Virus record (IMG/VR): IMGVR_UViG_3300010399_000031
Span: 1 to 64,000 of that record
Source of the DNA: a virus
Strand: one strand, 5' to 3'
DNA length: 64,000 bases
Positions within the stretch are counted from its first letter, which is position 1; each line of letters starts with the position of its first letter. The notes beneath the pieces were generated by a model that did not search any database, had not been told where the DNA came from, and worked only from the letters and a program-made list of their open reading frames with translations. This document shows, one piece after another, positions 45,265-53,822 of the stretch. A program made the position numbers and the translations under genes.

Positions 45265-47505
45265 ATTATCCTCTTTGAATCTGACTGGGGCAAATACCCA
45301 GAAGCTATCGCAGACTTCACGACGAAGAATACCAGTTTTCTGCGCATGGCTCAAGTACTTCGCCACATGGGAATTTCAAACCATACTTTCATGTTGGCGC
45401 TGCATAACCCCGAATTGCAAGGGGTCGACCCGTTTGACTACGAGAATTTAACACTCGAAATGCAGGGGGCGATCGCGCTGGAATGTAAGGTCAATCCCTG
45501 GTACTTCTTTCGAGAGTGCGCGCGTGCGCCGGTGCAAGGTACGATGGAGCCGGCTCAGGTTGAAGCTAACCGTGGCAATCTGTGTTTGTGGTGGTGTTTC
45601 TTTAACCACCTGTTTATTATCTTGATTCAGATTCGCCAGACGGGTAAATCCTTTTCAACTGATTTGCTCTGGGTGCTCTGTTTGGAGTTGATGTGTGAAC
45701 ATACCACGATCAACTTGTTGACGAAAGACGATATGCTACGCAAAGATAACGTCGAACGGATCAAGAACATTATGCTGGATCTACCGCGCTATTTGGATTT
45801 GCGCACACGGGGGGACGCCGATAATACGGAAATGATTACCGTTAATCGGATGGGTAATAAATGGAAAGCGCACGTACCACAGGCTCAGGAAAAGCTGGCT
45901 AATAACTTAGGTCGCGGGATGACTTCTCCGATCTTCCAGATCGATGAGGGTCCCTTCCAACGCAATATCGCCATTGCTTTGCCGGCGGCGCTGGCCGCTT
46001 CCGCCAAAGCGGTGACCCAAGCCATTGAAAACGACACGCCTTACGGTACCATCATGACCACCACCGCTGGCAAAAAGAATGACCCAGACGGTGCATACGT
46101 CTACGAGATGATTGAAGAGTCAGCACAGTGGACGGAAAAGCTTTACGACTGTAAAAATCGGGAAGAGTTGGAGCGTGTGGTGCGCGGCAGTAGTCGAAAA
46201 AAGCTCTACCAGATTCACGCCAACTTTAACCACATTCAGTTGGGTAAAGACGATCAGTGGCTCTACGAGACGATTCAACGGGTCAAATCTAAAGGGGAAG
46301 CAGCAGATCGCGACTTCTTTAACCGCTGGACGAGTGGTTCGAAGTCCATGCCGTTTTCGATTGAGTTGGCCGAGCGCGCCGCTAAGTCAGAGATGGAGCC
46401 GCTTTATGTGGATATCAGCAAACCCGATGGGTATGTGACGCGTTGGTTTATTCCGGAGTCGCAAATCGAACACCGGATGCAGTCAAGTAAGTTTGTGATG
46501 GGTAAGGATACCTCGGATGCGTCCAATGGCGATGATATCTCCATGATCATTGTCGACATCGAGACAGGTGAAACGGTCGCGGCTGGTACGTTTAATAACA
46601 CGAACCTCACGCCGTATTTCCGTTGGGTGGCTTCCATCTTAGTCAACTACAAGAACGTCACTGCGATCATTGAGCGACGTAGTACCGGTGCAGCTTTGCT
46701 TGACGCCTTGCTTTGGATTTTGCCTCAGCATGGGGAAGATCCTTTCAAGCGCATCTTTAACTTTGTTGTCAATGATTACTTGGAGTATCCAGATCGGTAT
46801 AAAGAAATCAACATGCACGTCAATCGGCGCCCCAGCGATATTTACGTGCGATACAAGAAAACCTTTGGTTTCCCCACTTCAGCTTCGGGTGTGACGTCTC
46901 GTACGGCGCTTTACTCGGAGACACTGACTTCTGCCATGCAGCGTTCGTCCGGGAAGATGCGGGATGCCACCTTAATTAAGCAAACGCTGGGTCTGGTGGT
47001 TAAAGATGGACGGGTCGATCACATGCCGGGTGAACACGATGACATGGTCATCGGTTGGTTGCTCTGTCACTGGTTTATGACTAAAGCAACCAATCTGGCT
47101 TACTACGGAATTGATTCGCGCACCATTCTTGCTAAAGCTCAGCCAGTGAGGATTCTCACTCAAGCCGAACAACATGCTTTGAAAGAGCAAGAGCGTGTGC
47201 GTGCTGAGATTGAAACACTTTATAAACGTCTTCAACGGGAGAATGACGACTTCGTTTGTATGCGTATCGAACACATGCTCAAATCGTTATCGATGAAAAT
47301 CGAGAGTAAAGATGAAGACGCGGTGTCGATGGATGAATTGATTCGTCAAGCTCGGGAAAGCAGACGCGAGCGCAAGCGCTCTCCGCTTGGACAAAAAGGA
47401 CAGTCGATCTATCAGAACTCAGGCTACGCAGGTTCAGCCCACCAAGGTGAATTTTCTGATCGACCCATGTCTGCTAATGAAATCTACCGAAAAAGATATG
47501 GTTGA
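45265..47505 (+). CDS. terL: Terminase large subunit (phiKZ gp25-like), probable AUU start
   Basis: Packages DNA into proheads as ATPase and nuclease. Numbered from the first ATG (45346), Walker A is RQTGKS (97-102) and Walker B FQIDEG (197-202). The nuclease part contains MGKDTSDAS..DD and EHDDMVIGWLL, the usual acidic metal ligands. The first ATG would leave the product short at the N-terminus. The frame is open upstream to a stop at 45235. A perfect AGGAGG (45253-45258) lies 6 nt before an in-frame ATT at 45265, with no ATG, GTG or TTG between, so initiation at ATT is proposed (746 aa). If not, the protein starts at 45346 (719 aa). The C-terminus is Arg/Ser-rich and polar. Confidence 0.9.
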   Translation: MILFESDWGKYPEAIADFTTKNTSFLRMAQVLRHMGISNHTFMLALHNPELQGVDPFDYENLTLEMQGAIALECKVNPWYFFRECARAPVQGTMEPAQVEANRGNLCLWWCFFNHLFIILIQIRQTGKSFSTDLLWVLCLELMCEHTTINLLTKDDMLRKDNVERIKNIMLDLPRYLDLRTRGDADNTEMITVNRMGNKWKAHVPQAQEKLANNLGRGMTSPIFQIDEGPFQRNIAIALPAALAASAKAVTQAIENDTPYGTIMTTTAGKKNDPDGAYVYEMIEESAQWTEKLYDCKNREELERVVRGSSRKKLYQIHANFNHIQLGKDDQWLYETIQRVKSKGEAADRDFFNRWTSGSKSMPFSIELAERAAKSEMEPLYVDISKPDGYVTRWFIPESQIEHRMQSSKFVMGKDTSDASNGDDISMIIVDIETGETVAAGTFNNTNLTPYFRWVASILVNYKNVTAIIERRSTGAALLDALLWILPQHGEDPFKRIFNFVVNDYLEYPDRYKEINMHVNRRPSDIYVRYKKTFGFPTSASGVTSRTALYSETLTSAMQRSSGKMRDATLIKQTLGLVVKDGRVDHMPGEHDDMVIGWLLCHWFMTKATNLAYYGIDSRTILAKAQPVRILTQAEQHALKEQERVRAEIETLYKRLQRENDDFVCMRIEHMLKSLSMKIESKDEDAVSMDELIRQARESRRERKRSPLGQKGQSIYQNSGYAGSAHQGEFSDRPMSANEIYRKRYG

Positions 47506-47541
47506 ACCATTATCTTGTGGTTATAACTGAAGGAGTACCGA

Positions 47542-48048
47542 ATGTCACGTATATTCAAACGAGCGTTGGAGGCTTACGACGACCAATCCACAGGCGGTGA
47601 GAAAGACGTTGTGGTCATGAAAGGTCCGCTCTCTGAGCTTTACACTGAGGCTCTGAATAAAGCGTATGCCAAACCAAACGCCTTAGACGGAGTGGCCGTT
47701 GAATCGCAAGCAAACGATGTGTTGATGATGCAGGCACTCGCCAGCGACTTCAGTAATCCACCTGAGGAAGAAAACTCTGCGAACACGACGGTCTATGGTG
47801 TATCGGCTCAAAATCCGACCAACGATGATTTTGTCAATATCTCGAAAGAGTTCGAAGGTGAAGACAAACTCGTTCTTATCATCGACGGTACCGATGCAGG
47901 ACCTAACAGTCCTGAGGACTCGATTCCGGCTGAGAAAGCGCAGATGCTCACTGGAGCATTGGAATCGTTCGTTATCGCCAACGGTGGGATAGTGTTCCAT
48001 TCGCTGCAAGAGTTTGCCAACGCGCGTGGTAACAAACAAGCAGGTTAA
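47542..48048 (+). CDS. Hypothetical protein, 168 aa, downstream of terminase
   Basis: AAGGAGTACCGA precedes the ATG, 36 nt after the terminase. The product is acidic with a basic N-terminal helix (MSRIFKRALEAYDDQ) and a Pro/Glu/Asn-rich middle, followed by KLVLIIDGTDAGPNSPEDS. Position matches phiKZ gp26, of unknown role. It may assist packaging. It ends at a terminator with TTATGTC. Confidence 0.6.
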   Translation: MSRIFKRALEAYDDQSTGGEKDVVVMKGPLSELYTEALNKAYAKPNALDGVAVESQANDVLMMQALASDFSNPPEEENSANTTVYGVSAQNPTNDDFVNISKEFEGEDKLVLIIDGTDAGPNSPEDSIPAEKAQMLTGALESFVIANGGIVFHSLQEFANARGNKQAG

Positions 48049-48056
48049 ATCCTGTG

Positions 48057-48094
48057 AGCTAGGGGAGCCTTAGGGCTTTCCTAGCTTTTATGTC
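48057..48094 (+). terminator. Terminator, variant TTATGTC
   Basis: A 13-bp stem with two G.T pairs (48057-48069 and 48074-48086, loop TTAG) is followed by TTTATGTC. The tail differs from the TTATGCC consensus at one base. Confidence 0.7.
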
Positions 48095-48145
48095 GTTAAT
48101 TTTGTGTAAGTATCTTAACGACACGCATTCAAAGGGTTTTCCCAA

Positions 48146-49372
48146 ATGAACGGACTCATTAAAGGAGTCTTTGAGGAAGTTTGTCACACACTTCTTCTGG
48201 ACTCCACTCTTGTCAAACGCCTGCGCGTGTATGAAAGTAGTTTCGTGGGTCGGAATGCGGATCACATCGAGTTTTTTGGTGGGCACCTCCTGGGGGTGAA
48301 TCCAGTTAAGTTTCTGCCTTCTGATCAGATGCGTTGGTTCGATGAAATCATCCGGGCAGATGAATTGATTCTGGAAGAAAAACTCTTGGCGCTACCCAGT
48401 GTAAATCGAGATTGGAAAATCTCCTCGAATACGATGAACCTCTCGTGCGCCTGGTTGATTCATGCGATCAACACCTCAAAAGCGATAAGCGCGGAGCAGC
48501 GCAAGCAAGCCATGATGGATGTACTGCTCATCTTGCAGTACAAGTTTTTCACCTCTTTGCTCTTTCACTACTTTCGCTACCCTGCTAAACGGGAAGTGGC
48601 AGAAGCGACTTACGCCGCACTCTCCGATAAGTTCACCTTGCGACAAGTGGGAACATGGTCTGCGCTTTTTCATGATCGGGCAGAAACCATTCTCTCCAAG
48701 GACAGCCCCCATTACGAGACGATTCAAAAGCTTGACTCAGACGAAGGCGTCATCTATTTTCTCAACGACGTGCAAGGGCGTATTCGCGACGTGATGAAAA
48801 ACATCTACGCCGTGTATGACCGGGTTCACAACTCGGGCGTTGCGATCCAAAGCACCTCTGCGGTGGTGGATCATGATGGAGAGAAAATTCTAAAAGACAA
48901 GTCCAAGAACTTGCTGGCCTACACTCGATACCTGAACAGCATCGTTACGGATCAGAACTCCTTTATCCGGGAAGAACTCGTTCGGGTGATTTTGCAACTG
49001 ATGCACACGGCTCCTCCGAGCGTCTTTGAGCAGACACTGCAATGGATGAGTCAACACTATCGACAGAGCAATTACGGGATCATCGAGCAAGTCCTTAACG
49101 AGACGCTCATCCATTCCTTTGCCTACTTCGATGAACATCGCGAGTATGTCCGAGGTGAGCCGAACTTGACGAGCCTACTCGGTCGTCTAAAAGGTGTATA
49201 CACGTCGAGTCGCTCCACGGACCCTGTACTCATGAAGCTGCGTGAAAACGCAGAGAAGCTGGTCGAGATGGCAACTAAGAATAAGAATGAGTCGACGCTT
49301 GCAAGCGTACGCACAGCCTTGTTGCTGTACTTGGTTGCTCGTGCTTTGACCATGACCCACTACGCAGGTTAG
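48146..49372 (+). CDS. Hypothetical protein, 408 aa, probably virion or packaging related
   Basis: A helical, Lys/Leu-rich protein with no motif I recognise. The N-terminus (MNGLIKGVFEEVCHTLLLDS) and the middle (HYFRYPAKREVAEATYAALS) look well folded. It is in the terminase neighbourhood on the same strand but after a terminator, with only a weak ribosome site (GGGTTTTCCCAA). A structural or portal-associated role cannot be excluded. Its size and helical content would also suit a portal-like or scaffolding protein; there is no direct evidence. Confidence 0.6.
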   Translation: MNGLIKGVFEEVCHTLLLDSTLVKRLRVYESSFVGRNADHIEFFGGHLLGVNPVKFLPSDQMRWFDEIIRADELILEEKLLALPSVNRDWKISSNTMNLSCAWLIHAINTSKAISAEQRKQAMMDVLLILQYKFFTSLLFHYFRYPAKREVAEATYAALSDKFTLRQVGTWSALFHDRAETILSKDSPHYETIQKLDSDEGVIYFLNDVQGRIRDVMKNIYAVYDRVHNSGVAIQSTSAVVDHDGEKILKDKSKNLLAYTRYLNSIVTDQNSFIREELVRVILQLMHTAPPSVFEQTLQWMSQHYRQSNYGIIEQVLNETLIHSFAYFDEHREYVRGEPNLTSLLGRLKGVYTSSRSTDPVLMKLRENAEKLVEMATKNKNESTLASVRTALLLYLVARALTMTHYAG

Positions 49373-49435
49373 TTGCGACGCACGGTGAGCTTATCGCGAG
49401 GGTAGGTAAGCTCTACCGTACCTAGGTGGTCAATC

Positions 49436-49849
49436 ATGCACTTCATCAGACGTATTTTGTCTCGATGTTTCCTGTTTGTGGAGAAACGATTAAAAGGAAA
49501 CAAGTCATTCACCAATATCACCATCCCGGAAGATCATGACTTGGTCGGTTGGCTTGAAGGGTACTCTGTTACAGGTTACCGAATCAAGATCTTCTGTAGT
49601 AAGGTACGCTACCGCAAGCAGTACTCACGCTGGTATGTGCCTGCCAGTAACATCGATCTCTACCACGTCTACAGTGTCGTCAGTCCCGACGCACCAGCGG
49701 CGTTAAAACAAGCCTGCTCATTGGAGATCACGATTCCTCCCCCGCATCCTGAGTTTCTCAATACCGAGTTCCAAAAAGACGCAGCGATTGAATGGTACTT
49801 GGATTTGTTGATTCAACGGATTCCTAACGAGGATCGGTTTAACGGGTAA
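49436..49849 (+). CDS. Hypothetical protein, 137 aa
   Basis: AGGTGGTCAATC precedes the ATG. The product starts with a basic, hydrophobic helix (MHFIRRILSRCFLFVEKRLK) that could bind membranes, then becomes beta-rich with many Tyr residues. No family recognised. It ends 11 nt before a pair of opposing terminators. Confidence 0.6.
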   Translation: MHFIRRILSRCFLFVEKRLKGNKSFTNITIPEDHDLVGWLEGYSVTGYRIKIFCSKVRYRKQYSRWYVPASNIDLYHVYSVVSPDAPAALKQACSLEITIPPPHPEFLNTEFQKDAAIEWYLDLLIQRIPNEDRFNG

Positions 49850-49860
49850 TGGTTCCAGGA

Positions 49861-49888
49861 GAGGGGGTTCACACCCCCTCTTTATGCC
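49861..49888 (+). terminator. Terminator, hairpin plus TTTATGCC
   Basis: Arms GAGGGGGT (49861-49868) and ACCCCCTC (49873-49880) with loop TCAC, followed directly by TTTATGCC. It ends the plus-strand gene at 49436. Confidence 0.82.
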
Positions 49889-49891
49889 AGC

Positions 49892-49916
49892 GACATAAAG
49901 GAGGGCTAAGCCCTCC
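49892..49916 (-). terminator. Terminator of the GIY-YIG gene, TTTATGTC
   Basis: On the minus strand, arms GGAGGGC and GCCCTCC (49900-49906, 49910-49916) are followed by TTTATGTC (49892-49899 read in reverse). It ends transcription from the endonuclease gene at 49980-50474 and lies 4 nt from the opposing terminator. Confidence 0.75.
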
Positions 49917-49979
49917 TGACCTTAATTCATTCTTTCTCCAAAAGTAGTTGATCTACAGCTCTGGGTGGTTAATTTACGC

Positions 49980-50474
49980 TCACTTACCGATTCGTCTCCA
50001 CCGAGACCATTGTTGCATTCGACTATCTAATCTTCGAATCAACTCTTCCATGTTCAATTGAAGAATTTGTGCAGCTTCGGTTAAAGTTTCATATCGACGA
50101 CCATTAATCGATACCGGTCGCTTCTGAGCAATTTTATCCAATGGGATTTTGATGTGATCCAAGTAGTTCACGCATTGAGGATTTTCTCTGTGTTCCTCGT
50201 ATAAATTCTTTTCTGCAACATAGGCGTCTGCTCGATCTTCTGTGATAAGGAATGTAAAATGAAATGAAGGATCGTCATCGTAAAGTTTTTGAAGCCACGC
50301 ATTGGGATGTCGGTGGCGTTTTAGACAACTTAGGTGCTGGTAACGCCGCCGAAGTATATCACCAGAACTCCCGATATAAAAATTACCACTTTTGACATGT
50401 GTCATCACGTACGCGGCGTTCAATTTTGGAACCCGACCTATCAGTTTCTTACTCGCCATTGTCCAAGCATCCAT
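49980..50474 (-). CDS. GIY-YIG homing-type endonuclease, 164 aa
   Basis: Residues 22-37 read YVMTHVKSGNFYIGSS, the GIY-YIG motif with the first Gly-Ile-Tyr as AYV. Arg43/44 (RRRYQH) and Glu88 (VAEKNLY) occupy the catalytic Arg and Glu positions. The C-terminal 60 residues look like a DNA-binding tail with a helix-turn-helix (YETLTEAAQILQLNMEELIR). The start at 50474 is set by GGAGGTAACA; an upstream TTG at 50486 is less likely. It is AT-rich relative to its neighbours and lies beside a hairpin-rich non-coding stretch, so it is probably a mobile gene. Confidence 0.88.
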   Translation of the reverse strand: MDAWTMASKKLIGRVPKLNAAYVMTHVKSGNFYIGSSGDILRRRYQHLSCLKRHRHPNAWLQKLYDDDPSFHFTFLITEDRADAYVAEKNLYEEHRENPQCVNYLDHIKIPLDKIAQKRPVSINGRRYETLTEAAQILQLNMEELIRRLDSRMQQWSRWRRIGK

Positions 50475-51036
50475 TGTTACCTCCAAATATATCTACACAA
50501 TCTTTGGAGTGTATTATTTTTCAAAATACTGTAACAATTGTAACAGCGCGCCCATCAGTATTCTTTTAAACCCAGTTCTCCCTCCGGGGGAAGCTACTCG
50601 CTTCCCCCGGACTATGTGTACTGTGTTTGGTGGTTTTCTCCTCTAGGAAATTCCTTTCCAAGGAGTTGATCTGAAAGAAATCTTCTTCAAAAAGAAAAAT
50701 CTCTTTAAAATCAATTACTTACAGAGGAGCTTAACGCTCCTCTGATTTAAGTTTCACTAATTTTTTTTATGACGTTCAGTCAATTTTAGGACCACCCCCC
50801 GAGCGAGCGATAGCAAAGCGAGCAGACGACTTTAATGAGAGAGCTATGCCCTCAATAAGAGGGCCTAGCGAGCGAATGACTCCTTCTTCTGAGCCGAGCT
50901 TTTAAGCTCGGCGATCTATTCTTTATAAAGAGAACGAGCCATGTGAGACTCACCCTTGTGGGGTGAGGATCAAATAAGGGACAGAACAAACCATTGCGCG
51001 AACTATGGCTTTCTGGTCTTTTTCAAGGAAATTACA
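50475..51036. other. Hairpin-rich non-coding stretch, 562 nt
   Basis: No gene is seen on either strand. At least five hairpins occur: TCCGGGGGAAGC/GCTTCCCCCGGA (50583-50611), CAGAGGAGC/GCTCCTCTG (50722-50744), GCCCTC/GAGGGC (50848-50864), GCCGAGC/GCTCGGC (50893-50912) and CTCACCC/GGGTGAG (50949-50967). Most have TTAA- or AATAA-like loops. AGCGAGCGA-type words repeat between them. It could be a processed non-coding RNA, decayed terminators of lost genes, or a replication or mobile-element end. Confidence 0.55.
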
Positions 51037-51294
51037 ATGAGTACTGTTGCAGAGCATCTTGCTATGGTGGAGTTTTATCAAGTAACAGAGAACAAAGAAA
51101 ACTTCGATATAGAAGCGAACCTATTGGTGAGGGTCCACTTAAAAGAGTTGATTGAAAGTATCAACTCTGAAGAGATGAAGTATGCTCGCAAGCATGTCAG
51201 ACAAGCTCTACTCGATATCAGTCCTTCACTTATCCCACTCATTGAACAGTGGGAGAAAACACTAGTGAGTAACTCACCCAGTCAGGTAAGTTGA
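51037..51294 (+). CDS. Small hypothetical protein, 85 aa
   Basis: The start at 51037 (MSTVAEHLAMVEFY) follows CAAGGAAATTACA; the frame upstream runs into the non-coding stretch without a ribosome site. The product is acidic and helical (NLLVRVHLKELIESINSEEM). It is flanked by the hairpin-rich region and a TTTATGCC terminator. Function unknown. Confidence 0.6.
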   Translation: MSTVAEHLAMVEFYQVTENKENFDIEANLLVRVHLKELIESINSEEMKYARKHVRQALLDISPSLIPLIEQWEKTLVSNSPSQVS

Positions 51295-51306
51295 AAATGT
51301 TCTTTT

Positions 51307-51336
51307 CCCCAAGGAATCTCCTTGGGGATTTATGCC
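51307..51336 (+). terminator. Terminator, hairpin plus TTTATGCC
   Basis: Arms CCCCAAGGA (51307-51315) and TCCTTGGGG (51319-51327) with ATC loop, followed by A and TTTATGCC. Confidence 0.82.
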
Positions 51337-51477
51337 CTCAGTCATGTGGCTTAACGCACATAAGGGGTGACAATGAAAACCTAGAGTTATTACTTATCCT
51401 CTAGAGCAATAACAATAAACTATTTTAACCACAATCTTTCCCTTTCAAGAAACGGGTAAAAAAGAAAGGATAAAGCC

Positions 51478-51969
51478 GTGACAGACGAACGTATAAAGGA
51501 CCGGGCAGATTGGATCCATAACGGTTTGCTCTGGTGGCTAAGATTGATTCATGGAGAACAAACGCAGTGGTATCGAAATGCGGCAGCCAGCGCATCTCAG
51601 ATCCAGCGCTTGGAGCACCATTGGGTCAATTTAGGTCACCAGATTTGGGAGAGAGCAGAACTTTCGCTCTATCAAAACGCCCCGAATGTTAGTAACTGGA
51701 CCAATGTTCGGGAATTTCAACGGGACATCATGACATGGGTGAAGGTCTGGCATGACTGCGTCTATCGAGTGCCGGGAAACCCGGTAGTTCGTATGAGTTC
51801 TTTATTGGATGCGCTCATCACTACGTTACACAGTTTTGGTGGTGTGACTGAAGTTGCAGTGGTGGATCCCAATGATGAACTCATCCACATTTGGATTAGG
51901 TTGAAAAACTATCCAGGCTCGTACGCGTGCATGATTAGTCTACCTAAACTTATGGACAACGCTTTTTAA
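51478..51969 (+). CDS. Hypothetical protein, 163 aa, GTG start
   Basis: GAAAGGATAAAGCC precedes a GTG. The product is helical and very Trp-rich (WLRLIHGEQTQWYRNA, WTNVREFQRD, MTWVKVWHDC). The C-terminal half is beta-like. It is the first gene of a three-gene run that ends at 53224, preceded by a T/A-rich leader with a weak GTTATT/AATAAC hairpin at 51384-51411. No family is recognised. Confidence 0.6.
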   Translation: MTDERIKDRADWIHNGLLWWLRLIHGEQTQWYRNAAASASQIQRLEHHWVNLGHQIWERAELSLYQNAPNVSNWTNVREFQRDIMTWVKVWHDCVYRVPGNPVVRMSSLLDALITTLHSFGGVTEVAVVDPNDELIHIWIRLKNYPGSYACMISLPKLMDNAF

Positions 51970-51987
51970 GAACAGGACTTAGGTAAA

Positions 51988-52647
51988 ATGTCAGCTATTT
52001 GGCATGAACAAGAATTCACGTATCGCACCTCGCAATACACACCACAGGCGCCCGTGGCGGGGTTTATTAACTTCCTCTCTAAGCAGTACTATCAAGAAAG
52101 GGATGAAGAGACAATCGAGATGGTTCGACAAGCGATCGGAGAATTCACCAACGACCCGCAAGTGAGACTCGCATCTTCAGTGTTTTCAAACAAACAACAC
52201 GGCAAGCACGAGAGCCTCATGAACGAGCAGTACGTAGCTTACACCAACGCAGGGGTAAAGATGTTTTCCCTTTCGATCGTCTCGGGCGATGATTTGGAGT
52301 TTCCCAGTGCAGTAGAGATGCCGACGACGGGACTACACATCGTCAAGCGCGCCAATGAACGCGGCTACGCGTGTTCGATGTGTTGGGATGGACAGAGCAG
52401 CAAGCAACTCGCCTTGCAGTTCGTCTCGATCTACCACCAGTTGCGTAATCTGGTGTGTTTTCTTTCGGATCGCTGTAAGTTCTACATCCATTACGACCCG
52501 AAAAGCGAGAAGTACTTCGTCTTTGGTCGTCCCTTAGATCAGGCGACTAAGAAGGACGAAGCAGGACAACCCAAGGAAGAGGATCGGTTTCAGGTGCTGA
52601 TCTCGATTATCATTCCTGCGGTACTCACCGATGTCAACGTTTCCTGA
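51988..52647 (+). CDS. Hypothetical protein, 219 aa
   Basis: Second gene of the run, 18 nt after the previous stop. The middle and C-terminal parts are beta-rich (GVKMFSLSIVSGDDLEFPSA) with a Cys pair (YACSMCWDG). The last 17 nt overlap the next start, so the two are probably translationally coupled. No known motif. Confidence 0.62.
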   Translation: MSAIWHEQEFTYRTSQYTPQAPVAGFINFLSKQYYQERDEETIEMVRQAIGEFTNDPQVRLASSVFSNKQHGKHESLMNEQYVAYTNAGVKMFSLSIVSGDDLEFPSAVEMPTTGLHIVKRANERGYACSMCWDGQSSKQLALQFVSIYHQLRNLVCFLSDRCKFYIHYDPKSEKYFVFGRPLDQATKKDEAGQPKEEDRFQVLISIIIPAVLTDVNVS

Positions 52648-53224
52648 CGAGGAACAAATCGTCGAGAGGTTATTGATCCGACCCTTTAGCTTTACGCCGC
52701 AAGAGTTTGGACAATGTCATCGCTTCATGTGGCATCGTTACGATGAAGACACGTATTTTCGTTTTCTAGCGATGCGCTCGCAGTTAGAGCAATTGTGGGA
52801 TGAGCTTGAATTTAAAGCGATCGATACCACATGTCAACAGCATCTCATGAACGACGGGAATCGAGAGATTTACACGATGATTCGTTTGCATGAATTGTAC
52901 GTGACAACCTCGATGCAAAATAACTTCTCGATGGTGGTGTGGACGAACCAAAGGGCGATGGCGCGTTACTCAGAGGAGATTGACCGATTCAATCGGTTAA
53001 TCTCCTGGTATCGCACTCGCGCGCGTGAGCGGGGGGCTTACGTGGTAGACCGAGGGTTGAGAGCCGTGATGAAGTTGATCATGAATCTACCTGACAGCCC
53101 ATCGGTGTGGATCGTTCCAGATTCTTCACAAAACATCTTGGCTTTACAAGTGGTTTGGAAAAAGAGAGTCGATCGAAGTGCTTTGACTTTTACGATTTGC
53201 GATCCGACCCATAAGACGTTTTGA
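52631..53224 (+). CDS. Hypothetical protein, 197 aa
   Basis: Overlaps the previous gene by 17 nt. It is helical and aromatic-rich (FGQCHRFMWHRYDEDTYFRF) with an Arg-rich segment (WYRTRARERGAYVVDRGLRA). The C-terminal layout (LIMNL..SVWIVPDSSQNILALQV) is loosely like that of the protein at 51478, so the cluster may contain distant paralogues. It ends at a TTTATGCC terminator. Confidence 0.62.
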   Translation: MSTFPDEEQIVERLLIRPFSFTPQEFGQCHRFMWHRYDEDTYFRFLAMRSQLEQLWDELEFKAIDTTCQQHLMNDGNREIYTMIRLHELYVTTSMQNNFSMVVWTNQRAMARYSEEIDRFNRLISWYRTRARERGAYVVDRGLRAVMKLIMNLPDSPSVWIVPDSSQNILALQVVWKKRVDRSALTFTICDPTHKTF

Positions 53225-53234
53225 ACAACTAAGG

Positions 53235-53271
53235 GCCGATGGGGAGAAACATTTCCCATCGGCTTTATGCC
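53235..53271 (+). terminator. Terminator, hairpin plus TTTATGCC
   Basis: Arms GCCGATGGG (53235-53243) and CCCATCGGC (53255-53263), followed directly by TTTATGCC (53264-53271). Confidence 0.82.
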
Positions 53272-53302
53272 GTAAGAAAAAGCGAATCTAGATAATTTCA
53301 GA

Positions 53303-53312
53303 CATATATAAC
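53303..53312 (+). promoter_or_regulatory. Candidate promoter element CATATATAAC
   Basis: AT-rich block between the terminator at 53235 and the gene at 53357, at a position where a new transcript must begin. Closest in this window to a TATATTAC-like early promoter. Motif resemblance only. Confidence 0.38.
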
Positions 53313-53356
53313 TCTCGCGAATAGGTAACGTAATCAATTCAATTCGGGGAACTATC

Positions 53357-53821
53357 ATGAGTTTCACACCGTTCATGAATCAAAGTGACGCTATCCGTTT
53401 CGCTGCGTTGATGGAAAGCTTTAATGCATTTGCTAAAAACGATCCCCAAGAAAACTGGGCGCGTCTGTATGACCAGCGCTGCGAGCAACTGGGTAATAAA
53501 AAGGCAATCCGCTTGGTGAACTTGGCCTCTTTTTACATCACCTGTATCAGCACCGAGTTGGATATCATTCGCCGTGAATACCGGCAAGGTAAGATCACGG
53601 AGGAGCAGTTCCAACTTATCAGTAAGTTCGCGGCGCGTCGCTTTCAGGGTAATTTCTCAGTGGACCAAGTCGAGGAGATGGAGTGGCGTTTTCACTGTTT
53701 GAAAGAGCGCGCCATTCCGACGACCAAACCGTTCGAGGATGTGATCGCACATCGCTGCATATTGCGTAATCTGCAAGAATTGAATCGCAAGATTCAACAG
53801 TCAAAAGGTAAAGGAGAGTAA
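53357..53821 (+). CDS. Hypothetical protein, 154 aa
   Basis: GGGGAACTATC precedes the ATG. The product is helical with a basic C-terminus (ILRNLQELNRKIQQSKGKGE). A short segment near VDQVEEMEWRFHCLKE looks like an interaction helix. It is followed 1 nt later by a small gene, so they share a transcript. Function unknown. Confidence 0.62.
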   Translation: MSFTPFMNQSDAIRFAALMESFNAFAKNDPQENWARLYDQRCEQLGNKKAIRLVNLASFYITCISTELDIIRREYRQGKITEEQFQLISKFAARRFQGNFSVDQVEEMEWRFHCLKERAIPTTKPFEDVIAHRCILRNLQELNRKIQQSKGKGE

Positions 53822-53822
53822 A

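Noticed and set aside
45147-45273. Programmed translational bypass from TTTGAA at 45156 to TTTGAA at 45274
   Set aside because: The matching words are suggestive, but the well-placed AGGAGG before ATT offers a simpler explanation; no take-off stop codon follows the first TTTGAA.
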